Below are positions 1 through 11,225 of a stretch of 64,000 nt of DNA, piece by piece (position 1 is the stretch's first letter; the number at the start of each line of letters is the position of its first letter). Location: NCBI GenBank assembly GCA_031310005.1, contig CM062379.1, forward strand, positions 7,626,001 to 7,690,000, written 5' to 3'. This DNA comes from Dactylellina haptotyla. Lineage: Eukaryota; Ascomycota; Orbiliomycetes; Orbiliales; Orbiliaceae. The notes below the pieces were generated by a model. That model was given only the letters and a program-made list of their open reading frames with translations. It was not told the origin of the DNA and did not search any database. A program made the translations under genes and the position numbers.

Positions 1-1
1 C

Positions 2-412
2 GCTGCAGTCGATAGCGAGACACCATCTGTTGAAGATGACAATGATGATCCAGCGATTGATCCAGCTGTTGATCCTGATGCCGAAGCCAAGAAAGTCAAG
101 AGAGATGCAGACGATGAGGCTAAAGTTAGACGTGATGCTGATGACGAAAACAAAGTCAAGCGCGACGCGGATGACGAGGAAAAAGTCAAGCGTGATGCCG
201 ATAGTGATGAAAAGGTCAAGCGCGATGCTGATGATGATGCTCTCGCCATTGCTTTTGGCGGTGAGGATGTTCCTGATGCCGTCAAGGCCGCCTCGAAGAA
301 GCAGATGAAGGCAATCCCAGCTGCACAGAAGGCCAAGTTGAATGCTAAGCTCCAGAAGGGCAAGGCTAGCAACAAGGCTAATGCAGGAAAGACCGGCAAT
401 AACAAGAAGTAA
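2..412 (+). CDS. 3' end of a gene with KR-DADDE decapeptide repeats (partial)
   Basis: The reading frame is open from the left edge to a TAA at 410-412, so only the last 136 codons are visible. Codons 31-80 form five near-identical 10-residue units of the type KVKRDADDE(A/N/E). Each has a dibasic KR or RR pair followed by Asp-Ala-Asp. The tail (about 55 residues) is Lys/Ala/Asn rich, ends GNNKK and contains no cysteine. Dibasic sites at constant spacing are what Kex2-processed repeat precursors (fungal KEP proteins, alpha-pheromone precursors, ustiloxin-type RiPP precursors) look like. The start is off the window, so a signal peptide cannot be checked. An intracellular, charged low-complexity tail is the alternative. 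The coding frame is well supported; the function is not known. Confidence 0.6.
   Translation, partial: AAVDSETPSVEDDNDDPAIDPAVDPDAEAKKVKRDADDEAKVRRDADDENKVKRDADDEEKVKRDADSDEKVKRDADDDALAIAFGGEDVPDAVKAASKKQMKAIPAAQKAKLNAKLQKGKASNKANAGKTGNNKK
92..241 (+). repeat. Five tandem 30-bp coding repeats
   Basis: Five consecutive 30-nt units begin at 92, 122, 152, 182 and 212, each encoding Lys-Val-(Lys/Arg)-Arg-Asp-Ala-Asp plus three mostly acidic residues. The first and third codon positions differ between units while the dibasic pair is kept. That suggests the amino-acid pattern is under selection and the array is not a fresh duplication. Confidence 0.85.
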
Positions 413-2179
413 ACAGAAGTTATTTCAAGTTTGTCCATGCATGCCCCTCCCCCTTTGCTAGACTTTCTCCGTATCAGATAAGATAGAGTAGTGCAATTTC
501 TACAATTTTAAAATTCACGATATTACCAATTTAGGAAAAGCCGGTGTTACTAGTTTTCTGTGGTTCTGCTTTTATTATTATTCATTTCTCTTGTTCCAAC
601 ATATGTTATTGGGATTATAAAGTTCAGGGTTTAGGTCAAAGAACAAATGTTAGAGTTGGATATCTATTAGGGCGCTCTCTTCGAATTAAATTACGAATAA
701 AAATTTTATAGACAAAGAATGTTTTTTATTTTAGAACTTTGGTTATTCACGAGAGGGTTTTGTGTCCCAGGCCTGCTACGCCATAGTCCTCAGTGAATGG
801 ATAAGTTTCCTGTGACCGAGTTATCCGAAGGATCGTCGTTGCCCGTCTTGGATGGCGTAATAACGATCGTTTAAAGAGATATGAAGCATCTAAACTGTTT
901 TTTCTGATGTGAAATTTGTGGCCCAGATTTACATCGAAAAACTCGATCTGGGCACTATATTGATATGATGCGCAGCTGCACTGAGGCTGGTGTGACGTCG
1001 GCGGGACGTTTTAGGTGCAGGTACCTGGACCCATGGACTTGTTTATAGTTGGTCAACTGGCGTCCGATTCCTCGTGGCTGCACACTCAACCCTGATAGCA
1101 TTTCAAGAATTTGAATTTAGTGTTTTTGTACCCAAAAAAAACCACAAGAATAATGATGATTTGTTAGCAAAGTCTCCAAATGCCTTTACTATTTGGAAAT
1201 GCGCCACAGGAAACCATACTTCGTGAAGCTTCCAATTGCATAAAAAAATCTGCCCTCGAACGAAGCGAAAACCTGCTTTCTGGGCATTGAGGTTGTGTTG
1301 AGGCACACGCTGGAAGGCCGGGGTGGGCTGGCTATGACGTCGACCCTGCCACACCCAATTTGGAGCGCCAAATTGCAAACACACAACAAGCCACCAGGGA
1401 AGATGCGCCTGCCCTGGTTTGGACAACTTCACCGCTCGTCCATCGGATCAATTTATTGGCTCCGGTTGCCCTGCATGGACAAACTCCCTGGTAGCTGGTA
1501 CTTCGGGTGGTTCGAGGGTCCTCTTGGCTGACAAAGTACCAAGGACGAGAGACCCTCTTCCCCTTTGACGTAACTATCGCCATGGTCTGGTTCGCTTTTT
1601 CACAGGCACGAACATGTTGTTGACTGCGTGCAAAGCGTGTCAGAAGACCGTTTTTTGGTGTTTCTTTTTTCCACGCTCTCTCTATTTTCTCCGTGCCACA
1701 GAACGACTACTTACTTGCTTCCCCAGAATTATTTTTTCACTATTTACGAGCTACAGCTTGGTGTTACGTCACAGACCACAGTGGGGCCATAGCGTTTGGA
1801 GCTGGATATTGTACCGATATTGAACCTGCGCAACGGCGTCATGTTTACGCGACCACCAGCTATAGCGAGAAAGACTGATGGCTGGTTATGTAACCCCCGC
1901 CATGATGCAAAGTTATCGTCTGCGCAGTGACTAGCAAGTGACAAGAATTCTTGGCTCTTCATTCGTGGAAGAGACGCTGCGGCGCTGGCAGAACATCATG
2001 ATGTGCCTATGTGTATAAAGATGCAAGCGTCGTCCTCGTTGGAAAGTTATCTTAATTCTTCAACCCATCTTACTTTCGTTCCACCTGTAAGAATATCAGT
2101 GTTCCAGCCGCTTGTCCCCTCGTTCAGCAAATTATCCTCTATTGCGAATTAAGCTTCAGCCAATAAACAATAAGTCAAG
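413..2179. other. Intergenic, no gene seen
   Basis: This is about 1.8 kb between the left-edge gene and the MARVEL-like gene. Open frames here are short, lack conserved motifs and overlap on opposite strands. It presumably holds the 3' UTR of the left gene and the promoter of the next. I see no RNA gene or mobile element. Confidence 0.5.
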
Positions 2180-2836
2180 ATGGTTCTTACATCTGCTCTT
2201 TTCACTGGCGTTCGCGTCCTTCAAATCATCATCGCCATTCCCATCATTGGTATGCTGGGTTGGTTCGTAGACCCATACGTCAAGAACAACCAGACTCCGC
2301 CTGATGCGCTTCTCACATTGTTCATCGTTTCCATTCTGGCCTGTGCTTGGGCGATGGTTACATTCTTCCAATGGCATCGATATCGCAGCATGTCGGGACC
2401 CTTCATCGCTGTGGTTGATATCATGTTCGTCGGTGCTTGGATTGCCGGTATCTACCTGAACAGAGGAATCTCTAATGCCGACTGCTCGAACCTGAGCGTT
2501 CCCGTCGGTATTCAGATTGGCGACAACAACTACTCCGGTGGCAATAGCTGGAGCGCCAATGTCAACAAGCCATGCGCCATGTTCAAGGCTAGCTGGGTAG
2601 GTTTCTCACTCTCCAACCATTTTGTGTCTCGCAAGTGCTAATAATATGGCTCCCAGATCTTGTCGATCATCGACTGCGTTCTCTTTTTCATCACTTGCGT
2701 ACTGAGCTATACCCTCTATCGCTCCCACAGGTACGAAAGCAGACACGGTCATAAAGAATATACCGGAGGACGCAGGAGCGGCAGCACCAGCACTTACTCC
2801 TCCCACCGTCGTCACCACAGACACGCGCGTGTCTAA
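2180..2836 (+). CDS. MARVEL-like four-transmembrane protein
   Basis: Exons 2180-2596 and 2657-2836 encode 198 residues. The 60-nt intron (gtaggt...cag) contains a TGCTAAT branch motif. Four hydrophobic segments lie near residues 7-30, 42-64, 72-94 and 140-162. A hydrophilic loop with two cysteines separates helices 3 and 4, and the cytoplasmic tail is short, basic and Ser/His-rich. That layout is typical of fungal MARVEL-domain proteins (the Nce102/synaptophysin-like fold), which sit in the plasma membrane or secretory membranes and are linked to membrane domains such as eisosomes. The family call rests on topology and length, not on a signature residue. No specific orthologue is claimed. Confidence 0.75.
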
Positions 2837-3865
2837 GTCAACAGCCCTGTATTTCTCTTTTTTCGTGAATGAGGAATCTCACAGAGTGAAACTTGGTGCA
2901 CGGTTTTTTGTTTTATATAAAATATCTCTATATCTCTATAATGATTTATACTCCGAACTTTGCGAGAGATAGAAGCTAATATTCGCCCTCCTTTTGTCCT
3001 ATCCTCTTATGATCTTGCAGACACGGATACAAGTATTAAAAAATACTCTTGCACCCACCCAAAGCAAGACCCGATTCTTCAGAAAAAATTCCGCAAAATA
3101 TTTATGTTGTCGGAGTAAATACCCAACTATCTAAATTTTTGGCCACGCTACTTTTCCTTTGTGCTATTGCTTAATTAAGCGTCTTTACTTCTCAAATATT
3201 ACCTTTTTGCATCTTGGGAAAACGGAGAGGATTAGGGGTTGGGAATGTGGCACAGGTGGTCATGTTTCTTTCTGCATTCATGCGTTTGTTGAAATTTTAA
3301 TAACGATATCACTGCTGTTTTTTCTTATCTTCTACATGATTGCTTTTTAGTTTCGAGATGACATTTTCTCTGCCGTCTGGATAAGCGGTGGGATCGTTGT
3401 ATTCTTAATAATGGTTTAAATGGAACGAATTTAATGAGGAACTTTTATGTCTTCGTAAACTCAATAAAAAGTGATAAAACTCCATACACGGACAAGTCGT
3501 TGGCCCATTCAGATATAACACATTTGCAAGAGTGCCTGAAACAATCATATTCCAGAGAGCCAGCATGCATTGCAGTAGATATATTCATCTCCATTGCGGT
3601 GTCGTGCGAGGGATATATTTGCATTGTCTAATGTGTTGTCGGCCAATCTGCCTGCAGTTATCTTTTGCTGCGGCGTCGACAGCTGCTCTCCTGCCGCACC
3701 CAAACCTCCTCCTCCTTCCTCCCTCCCAGATTTCAACCTCCCGCCTCCATCGCCACTCCCCTCGCCTTCAGACATCGCCCGATTGCCGGTGATACACGCC
3801 GCCGCCTGTCCGTTGGCTTCACCAGAACCTCATTTCCACTCTTGAGCCGGTCTGCTGCCCGCTAG
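2837..3865. other. Intergenic with pyrimidine-rich leader
   Basis: AT-rich sequence up to about 3640 is followed by about 200 nt rich in C and T directly before the ATG at 3866, typical of a 5' leader or core promoter of a highly expressed fungal gene. No gene is seen. Confidence 0.5.
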
Positions 3866-6230
3866 ATGCCGTCGTTTGGCCATCACCGCTCTCACTCAAG
3901 ACAAGATCAGGACGGTTCTTCGCAGGGGCCTGAACAGCTTCATACCTCAGGAGCTCTTCTCCAGGCGGCTCAGACCCTCTCCTCCATCGGCAAGCCCTCT
4001 ACCTACCATCCGGGTCCTGCAGGACCGAATCTCGCCCCGCAGCAGCAGCAGGCGCAACCTCATCACCAGCAACACCCCACTTCCCCGCCTCAACCTCCGT
4101 CCAGCACTTCGGGCGGCCAGCTCTCAATGTCTTACCATCAGAACCCACAACTAAACCCCGGGGGCTACAGCACCTACAGCGGCGGCGGTAGCTATCCCTC
4201 CACGAGTCCCCACCCCGGTTCTGCCATGTCCGGCCAGACCTATACAGACGCATCAGAGTTCCAAAGGCAGAACTCTTTCCGCGCGCACGAGGGTCATGGA
4301 GGAGCACCGCCCCCACAGTCACAAGGACATCCCCAAAGGCCACCTCCCCAACAGCAATATAACGAGTACTCTTCACCAATTCATATTCACCAACCTCAAC
4401 AGCCTCCGCAGCCTCAGCAACAAGCCCCACAGCAGCAGGGATATCAGGCGTATCCCGGTGGAGCTTCCAGATCACATTCCACGAGTGCGGGTTTATCGAG
4501 GTCAAACACACTAACACAGGCACATCCACCTCCTGGAGAACCAGATGCTAATGCTCTATACGGCGACGCGAACACCAAATATTTGCCAATTACTCACATG
4601 CAATCCTCCTCTTCAACATCAAACTTACCTCAAGACCCAATCCAATCGTCAAACTATCGCAAATATGCACCTGGTGGCGGTAGCATGGGCCAGCAAGATA
4701 TTTCTATGACTGGCGGGTTCACTCTGGACGTTCAGTCCCGACAAGGACCAATTACCGAGACACCTCCGAAGGAGCTAGCCAGAGGAAGCCACTATTTCAC
4801 TCAGTGGCCGAGTTATGCGATAGATTGGTGTAAATGGCCCATATATGGTAGCCCCGGTGCAAGTGGATATGCCGGCCAAAACGGAGTGGGCAGGATTGCA
4901 CTGGGAAGCTACAGCGAAGACGGACACAATTATGTAGGTTGATTTCCGATGTGATATCGGGTTTTCTGCTACCCAACTAACAGTCTCTTCTTCTTCTTCT
5001 TTTTAGATTTCTATATTGAACACAGCAACCAAAGTCATAAATACGGACTCCCATCCACGGGGAGAATCCACCTTGGAAATCACAAAGTTCGCTGAAGCAA
5101 CATTGACGTACCCGATTACGAGAATTCTCTGGGAACCGCCAACGCAATCAAAACCACTCACAGATCTCATCGCAACTGCTGGTGACCACTTGAGGCTATG
5201 GTCGTTGCCAAACGCCGCGCCAGCAGCCATCTCGACTCCTACAAGCTCAATTACCTCACGGTCAAACCAATCCAACACCGATCTCCCAACCAAGAAGTTG
5301 TCACAGCTGGCTCTTTTGTCGAATTCTAAAAGCACTGATTTCACTGCACCCCTCACAAGTCTCGATTGGAATCCAATAAGTCCTTCTCTTATAATCACTA
5401 GCTCGATAGACACAACTTGTACCATCTGGGATATCCCAACCTTGACTGCGAAAACGCAGTTAATTGCACATGACAAAGAAGTTTTCGATGTGCGGTTCAT
5501 GAGCGGTTCGGTTGATGTATTCGCCAGCTGCGGTGCAGATGGAAGTGTACGAATGTTCGATCTAAGAAGTTTAGACCACAGCACGATCATATATGAACCT
5601 TCCATTAAGGGCGAGGGCAACTCCGCTCCGAGCCCAGGCGGTGTTAATCCGATAGGAGGGACTGGTGGTGTTGGTAGTACACTTCAAGGACCGCCCCCAC
5701 TCCTACGATTAGCTGGTGAGTTGAATTCCCACGAGCAGCTATAGCCTAACTCGCTCAATATCTGACCATCAATTTATATTCTAGCATCGCCACATGAAAG
5801 CCACCTTCTCGCTACATTTGCTGACCAATCAAACGTGATCCGAATTCTCGATGTGCGACAACCCGGTCAAGCTTTGGTGGAACTGCGCGGATCTGGTGGT
5901 CCCGTGAACTGCATAGATTGGTGTCCATACCGTCGTGGCATGATTGCTGCTGGCACGGATGACTCGCTGGTCTTGATCTGGGATCTTATGAATGAGGCAT
6001 CTCTCGGCAATCCGCACCGACCTACTCGAGACGACCGACACGGCCAGACTGCGGAACCGTCGTGGAGGAATCCCGTAGCGCATTGGAGGAGCGAATACGA
6101 AGTTAACAACTTGAGCTGGGCTCCAAGTTTGGGCAATGGGATGGCCTTGATGGGCGGTGAACCTGGGAAGAATGCCGGTGAATGGATTGGATGTTGCGGC
6201 GGCAAGGGCGTATACGGCGTCAAGTTCTAG
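3866..6230 (+). CDS. DCAF7/WDR68-type WD40 adaptor protein
   Basis: Exons 3866-4933, 5007-5715 and 5785-6230 give 740 residues. The C-terminal part matches the DCAF7/WDR68/AN11 family closely: it contains TSSIDTTCTIW, KTQLIAHDKEV, ASCGADGSVRMFDLR and HSTIIYE, plus later blades with ILDVR and IWDL. These proteins are beta-propeller scaffolds that bind DYRK/HIPK-type kinases and the DDB1-CUL4 ligase. In this gene roughly 310 residues of Gln/Pro/Ser-rich sequence precede the propeller, which animal and plant members lack. Both introns have standard borders (gtaggt...ttag; gtgagt...ctag). The start is the first in-frame ATG. The family is certain; the role in this fungus is inferred. Confidence 0.93.
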
Positions 6231-7014
6231 TTGGGCTCGACTGACAGAGGAACTGGGCATGGTCGCTTCAAACAGAGCCGCCACCGATTCCGTAATTTTT
6301 AGTGTCCCGCTGCTGAATACACGTCGAAAGGAAAGAAGAGGGAACAAAACCCAGGGCCGTATACCAAGAGGATATCCTCGCATCTCCTAATATTTCCTGT
6401 CTATTTATATCTTTCCCTACAGTCCTCTTTGGCCTCTGCGGCGACGCCACAATCCAAATCGTGATGGGTAGGAGGGCTTGGTGACTCGGGCTGGATTATC
6501 TTGGCTATTTCCTCTTTCTCTCCATTCTATACTTTGTCTCAGAAGTCTGTTGTGCCTTAATCGCCTTATGATGCACTTTAATGATTCCATCTTAGGCAGT
6601 AACTCTTGACTCTTTGTACCTCCCTTTTTATATTTTCTTTGATGTTGGGCATGGCTTTTTCAAACATTTCATTTGCAAGCGTTGTTCGTAGCTGATGCCG
6701 CCTTTGTTCTCCTGATCTCTTTCACCCTCTTATACATATTCGATCTATTCGCGCGAACCAAAAATGGAATATACCCTCGCCCTCTAATTGATCGGTGTAC
6801 TCTAATATTGCGGGTGCAGGTGGATGTGGACGGCGCTATTAGATGCGCCAAGCCAGGCCCATTTCCAACGTTTGACGTCGGATTGGACTTCGCCTTTCCT
6901 GCACCTCAACGACAAACAACACCTCAGAGCCCCACTATGGCCGTTCCGACGCCGACGCCGTCCACGCTCGCTATCTAAACAGCATGTAGACCAGTCGATT
7001 GGGGATTCCGAACA
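6231..7014. other. Intergenic: WD40 gene 3' end and COX10 promoter
   Basis: No gene is seen. Small open frames on both strands lack family features. T-rich and CT-rich tracts occur at 6480-6720. Confidence 0.45.
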
Positions 7015-8526
7015 ATGCCAATCCCTTTCCTTGTGTCGAAGCCGTCTGGTCTGGTTGTCCATGGACTCTTCCGTGGACTGAGCCATCGGGCAGCCGCCAG
7101 CCGCTTCGGCATTGCAATTCAACGGTCCCGCGTCGCCCAGCCACTACGTCCAATTGGCCTAGGAAGATACACGTCTACATCGACGGCTAAGGCTTCATCT
7201 CATGCCAATGGTGCTGGAAGAGGCATGGGCCCGGAGATACGATACTTTTTGAACAATGAGGCCCTTGGGAGGTATTCCAATGGCGCCAGTACTACCTTAC
7301 TCCGGCGACTCAAACTTCCTCGATTCCTTGGACGGAATCAGTCCACTTCATCATCTTTATCCTCGCAATCCTCAACCGTGCCGGCCAATACCAACTCTTT
7401 GAGCAAGTCTGTATCCCGCCGGACGGCAATGCGGCGTGCGTTCAAGGCCTACATGACGCTCACAAAACCGCACCTCACTTTCCTCGTCGTCCTCACTTCG
7501 ATGGCATCATACTCCCTATATCCCGCTTCCAGCCTCATCACATCGTCTGAAATCACTCCGAGCACCACCTTGAGTGCAATGACACTGCTGTTCCTCACAG
7601 TCGGCACATCTCTCTGTTCCGCTTCCGCCAATACCCTCAACATGCTCGCAGAACCTCACCTCGACGCCCAAATGACCCGGACTCGCAATCGCCCGCTCGT
7701 CCGAGGCACTATCGCCCCACGCAATGCGCTTTTATTCGCCCTCGTAACCGGTATCTCTGGTGTCACCTGTCTACTCTACGGTACGAATCCTACTGTTGCA
7801 GGACTCGGGTTTGCCAACATTGCACTCTACGCTGGAGTATACACCCCGTTGAAACAAAGACACGTGATTAATACTTGGGTCGGGGCTATTGTCGGTGCCA
7901 TACCGCCGTTGATGGGATGGGCCGCTGCCGCCGGGGAGTTCGCAACTACAGACAGCGTGTACGAGGTTCTCTCCCACCCGGGAGGCTGGCTGATGGCCGG
8001 GCTCCTGTACTGCTGGCAGTTTCCACATTTCAACAGCTTGAGCCACGGTATCAGGCATGAATACGCCGCTGCGGGGTATAAAATGCTCGCATCTGTGAAT
8101 CCTGCGATGAACGGCCGGGTAGCGGTACGATATAGCATTGCCTTCTTTCCGGTTTGTGTGGGTCTCAGTTACTGTGGGGTTACAGATTGGGGGTTCGCTG
8201 TGGACAGCAGTATTGTTAACGGATGGCTGACGTATGAAGCGGTGAGGTTCTGGCGGAATGTCGGAGATTACGGAACGGGGAAGAGATTATTTTGGGCAAG
8301 CGTGTGGCATTTACCGGGTTTGCTCGTGCTAGCCATGGCGCATAAGAAGGGCTTATGGGAAGGGGTTTGGAGATGGGTCACCGGGCAAACCGCAGACAAC
8401 GAAGGAGATCTGGATGACGGGTATGATTACTACGAGCCCGGTGAGAAGATTAATGATGATGATGAGAAGGGTAACTATGGAGAGAAGAAAGGGGAGGTTT
8501 CTATTATAGCTGGCACGGCTAGATAG
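7015..8526 (+). CDS. COX10: Protoheme IX farnesyltransferase, mitochondrial (heme O synthase)
   Basis: This intronless gene of 503 codons encodes the UbiA-superfamily enzyme that transfers a farnesyl group to heme B to make heme O, the first step to heme A for cytochrome c oxidase. The first 60 residues are Arg/Ser-rich with almost no acidic residues, as in a mitochondrial targeting peptide. The family's first prenyl-diphosphate-binding loop is seen as NMLAEPHLDAQMTRTRNRPL. The conserved LTKPHLT entry, the GAIPPLMGW segment and the WQFPHFNSLS motif follow in order, within seven to nine hydrophobic helices of the inner membrane. The C-terminal 50 residues are acidic and variable. Identification is secure. 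Confidence 0.97.
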   Translation: MPIPFLVSKPSGLVVHGLFRGLSHRAAASRFGIAIQRSRVAQPLRPIGLGRYTSTSTAKASSHANGAGRGMGPEIRYFLNNEALGRYSNGASTTLLRRLKLPRFLGRNQSTSSSLSSQSSTVPANTNSLSKSVSRRTAMRRAFKAYMTLTKPHLTFLVVLTSMASYSLYPASSLITSSEITPSTTLSAMTLLFLTVGTSLCSASANTLNMLAEPHLDAQMTRTRNRPLVRGTIAPRNALLFALVTGISGVTCLLYGTNPTVAGLGFANIALYAGVYTPLKQRHVINTWVGAIVGAIPPLMGWAAAAGEFATTDSVYEVLSHPGGWLMAGLLYCWQFPHFNSLSHGIRHEYAAAGYKMLASVNPAMNGRVAVRYSIAFFPVCVGLSYCGVTDWGFAVDSSIVNGWLTYEAVRFWRNVGDYGTGKRLFWASVWHLPGLLVLAMAHKKGLWEGVWRWVTGQTADNEGDLDDGYDYYEPGEKINDDDEKGNYGEKKGEVSIIAGTAR

Positions 8527-9430
8527 TATTTCGTTTAGAGTAAATACGCTGGTAAGTAGAGCATGAGGAAAGCCAAATTTAGTGCATCCATTTGTATATA
8601 GTTATAAACATAGACACCGAAGCCCTGAACAAGATGTGTATATAGGAATCAAATAGAGTCGAGTTTCTTCTCCATTTCGTAACACTGATTATCTCGTCGA
8701 GTACCATAGAGTTGCTAAGGGCCACCATATGAATTTCTAATCAGCAGCAACTTCTCGCCCCGCAAGCCAGATGCCGTAGCAACTTCGTCTATTGCAGTTC
8801 CTGTCTTCAACACATTATCAGATAGGTTGATTCTAGAGTCCAATGGTAATGTTCAGCTCACCAATCCAAATATCCAGAAGTCACGAGCTACATGTCTAAG
8901 AATCAGAGTGGAACCTCAATGGATTAATAGAAATTTAAAATATTAGAATCGATAGATCTAGGTATCGGGGAGATTACGGACTCCGTATATCTATCCCCCT
9001 TTCAGATGATTTTGTGCATACATGCATTACATTGAGTTGTATAATCAAGTAAAACACCGAACTCCTCCAAGTATGTTATCAAAGATATTAACTCTATATC
9101 GCAACTTCCGCCTCTTTCCGGATTGGATTCCAGGCTGCACATGCCACCCGGTCTAGTATCGTACGCCGTCGGTAACAGGGTATCAAACACTCTGCGATCA
9201 TTCCCAAAGCTTTGGTATGAAATTCGACATCCAAACACCCACAATTGGAAATCAAGGCCGAATGAGGGCACTAAGGATTCGAATAGAATTGATCGAAGGT
9301 AAAAAAATAAAAAATTATAGTCTACTGGTGCAATGAATTATTAGCATTTGGTCAAAACCAAGCCAGTATCATCGTGGAAATTCGATTACCTTTTACAAGA
9401 CAAAAACAAGGTTGGGCCTACAGCCGTTCT
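8527..9430. other. Intergenic, no gene seen
   Basis: AT-rich spacer between COX10 and the small gene on the opposite strand. The longest frame (9002-9271, minus) would have to start at GTG and has no recognisable feature. Confidence 0.45.
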
Positions 9431-9685
9431 TCATATGAGCCATATCTGGGTATTAGGACGTCCAGTGTTGTTGTTTGCCATTTTTGACCGCAGACCGGAA
9501 ACCTGCAAAGTCAACATGTTCATCTGGCTGCTGAGGGCCATGAACTCGTTATAGAGCTTCTCGAGGTCGGACGCGCTGAGTGCACCGGCCGCCTTAGCGT
9601 CTTTATATCGATTGAAAGCTTCGAGGCATAGCGTGCTCACACTAGCCTGAATTTCCGTTACGGGTAACTTGTTGCACCGAGGCAT
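9431..9685 (-). CDS. Small orphan protein, MPRC...QIW family (copy 1)
   Basis: This ATG-started frame of 84 residues begins MPRCNK and ends QIWLI. The middle (about residues 38-70) has a leucine/methionine heptad-like pattern, suggesting a short helical or coiled-coil protein. There is no signal peptide or membrane segment. It resembles the 92-residue protein at 46304-46582 in length, in its MPRC(N/H)K start, in a central S-x-x-D-x-x-K segment and in its QIW(L/V)(I/V) end. I do not recognise the family. The matching termini in two separate loci are the main reason to believe it is a real gene. Confidence 0.55.
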   Translation of the reverse strand: MPRCNKLPVTEIQASVSTLCLEAFNRYKDAKAAGALSASDLEKLYNEFMALSSQMNMLTLQVSGLRSKMANNNTGRPNTQIWLI

Positions 9686-11225
9686 TTTGGAGGTATTTTT
9701 TGTGAAAAATATATTACCCGGTGATATGAGTGAGGGTTAAAGGCCCGAGAAAGGTCTCGTGAGTAGATGGATTGGTGCGGGAAGCAGCAGCAGCGCGAGC
9801 AGTGGTGAGAAAAACGTGGGGAGCCATCGTGGGCAAAATTTTTTGGGTGGTTCAAAATTTCCTTATCTTCTTTTTAGCGGTTTTCTGGGGGTCTGGTTTG
9901 TTACATGGTGGAGGATTAAAGAAAAAGTGGAGGTCTAAACGGGAAGCCCAGGGGATATGGACGGGTTTATATGTCCTAGCCGTGCTGGGTTGAGTCAATC
10001 GGCGTGTCCCAATATTACGGACGAGCTCAGAGTCATATTTTTCTCACCAGCATAAAATTGGGGTGTGGTATTCTGGCGGGCAACGCAGTGTTACACACCG
10101 CTCCGCACATTATCCCGACGCGTTAATTGGTACTGCTGGTCGACTGTTAGTCGTGCTTCAGAATATATTTTTCAGCCCCGGCATTAGAAGTACACCCAAT
10201 TGCCAAAATCACAGAAATATTGAGCGGATAATGTGTCCAAAACTCCCTTTTGGCGCCCCTCTTTCTGTATACAGATGTATATCTGTTTCATAATTCCTTT
10301 AACTGCTTCGGAAACTGAGGCCCCAACCCCTCCGCATATGTTTCTATTTAAGAATATCTTCTGGTGGTCTTCGAGAGAGCAACTTCAAGCAATATATATA
10401 TATATATTATATTGCTTGAACCCACGAACTCGCGGCGTTTTTAGAGGTTATATTTACCCCGCTCGTGTTTGGAATAGAGCATTGGACTCTCTTAACGAAG
10501 ATTGGACAAGCACACCTCAATACACAGCTGCAGCTGAGCTAGTACTCGTATACTCTGCCACCGGGAACCTCGTGGTGACCTTTTAACACTTAGTATCGCG
10601 CCACTTGTGGACCACTAAAGCTTGTCGGTGCTTTCGTTTCAAGAAAAAAGAGAGAGTGGAAGCAACAAAAAAACGGTCAGAAGTTTTACTTGGAGCTAGA
10701 GCCTACCCTCTGGAGTCCGTAAACTATGTAACCTGGTTGGACGTCCCATCTGCAGATTGCGCTCGTACACAATGGGAAAGAACCTTAGTAGTAGACCCAT
10801 CCGGTCTAGCTATTCCACGGGGAATAAATTCTTGGGGTTGGCCGGTTACAAACGCGGTGTTCCCCAAATGGCGCTAACCGAACTGGTCTTCAATGGCGAG
10901 CTATCCGACATACGACGGATATGAATCATTTTGATGTCATGCTAAAAGATGGATAATATAACTTCTTATCGATCTTTCGGGGAAAGCTGGAGTCTTTTCG
11001 TCCCATATTTTGACCGCCATCAATGCAAATTGTAGTCCCCGCCCTAACGTCCTAAGTAAAAAGGTTTTTTGAATTCTGGCCTTGGATTCCACGGATATTT
11101 CAGTAACCGAGCCCATTCCACAGTGCAACACCAACAACTTTAATATCAGTCTAAACCCCCAGACGAGCTCTTCACCACTATCTTTTGGAGCTTTAGAAGG
11201 ACCTGAAGGGTTAATATACTCAGCC
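9686..11225. other. Intergenic, with one long inverted repeat
   Basis: About 1.5 kb without a convincing gene, holding the inverted repeat at 10384-10420. The acyltransferase frame stays open upstream of its first ATG back to 11082 without a start codon, so 11082-11225 is taken as leader. Confidence 0.45.
10384..10420. repeat. 13-bp perfect inverted repeat around an AT microsatellite
   Basis: The arm TTCAAGCAATATA at 10384-10396 is matched exactly by its reverse complement at 10408-10420, with an 11-nt TA-rich loop. It could extrude as a cruciform or be a remnant of a small palindromic element. There are no neighbouring target-site duplications that I can identify. Confidence 0.8.

Noticed and set aside
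11082-11225. 48-codon upstream extension of the acyltransferase frame
   Set aside because: It contains no ATG, and the family's normal N-terminus begins right after 11226.
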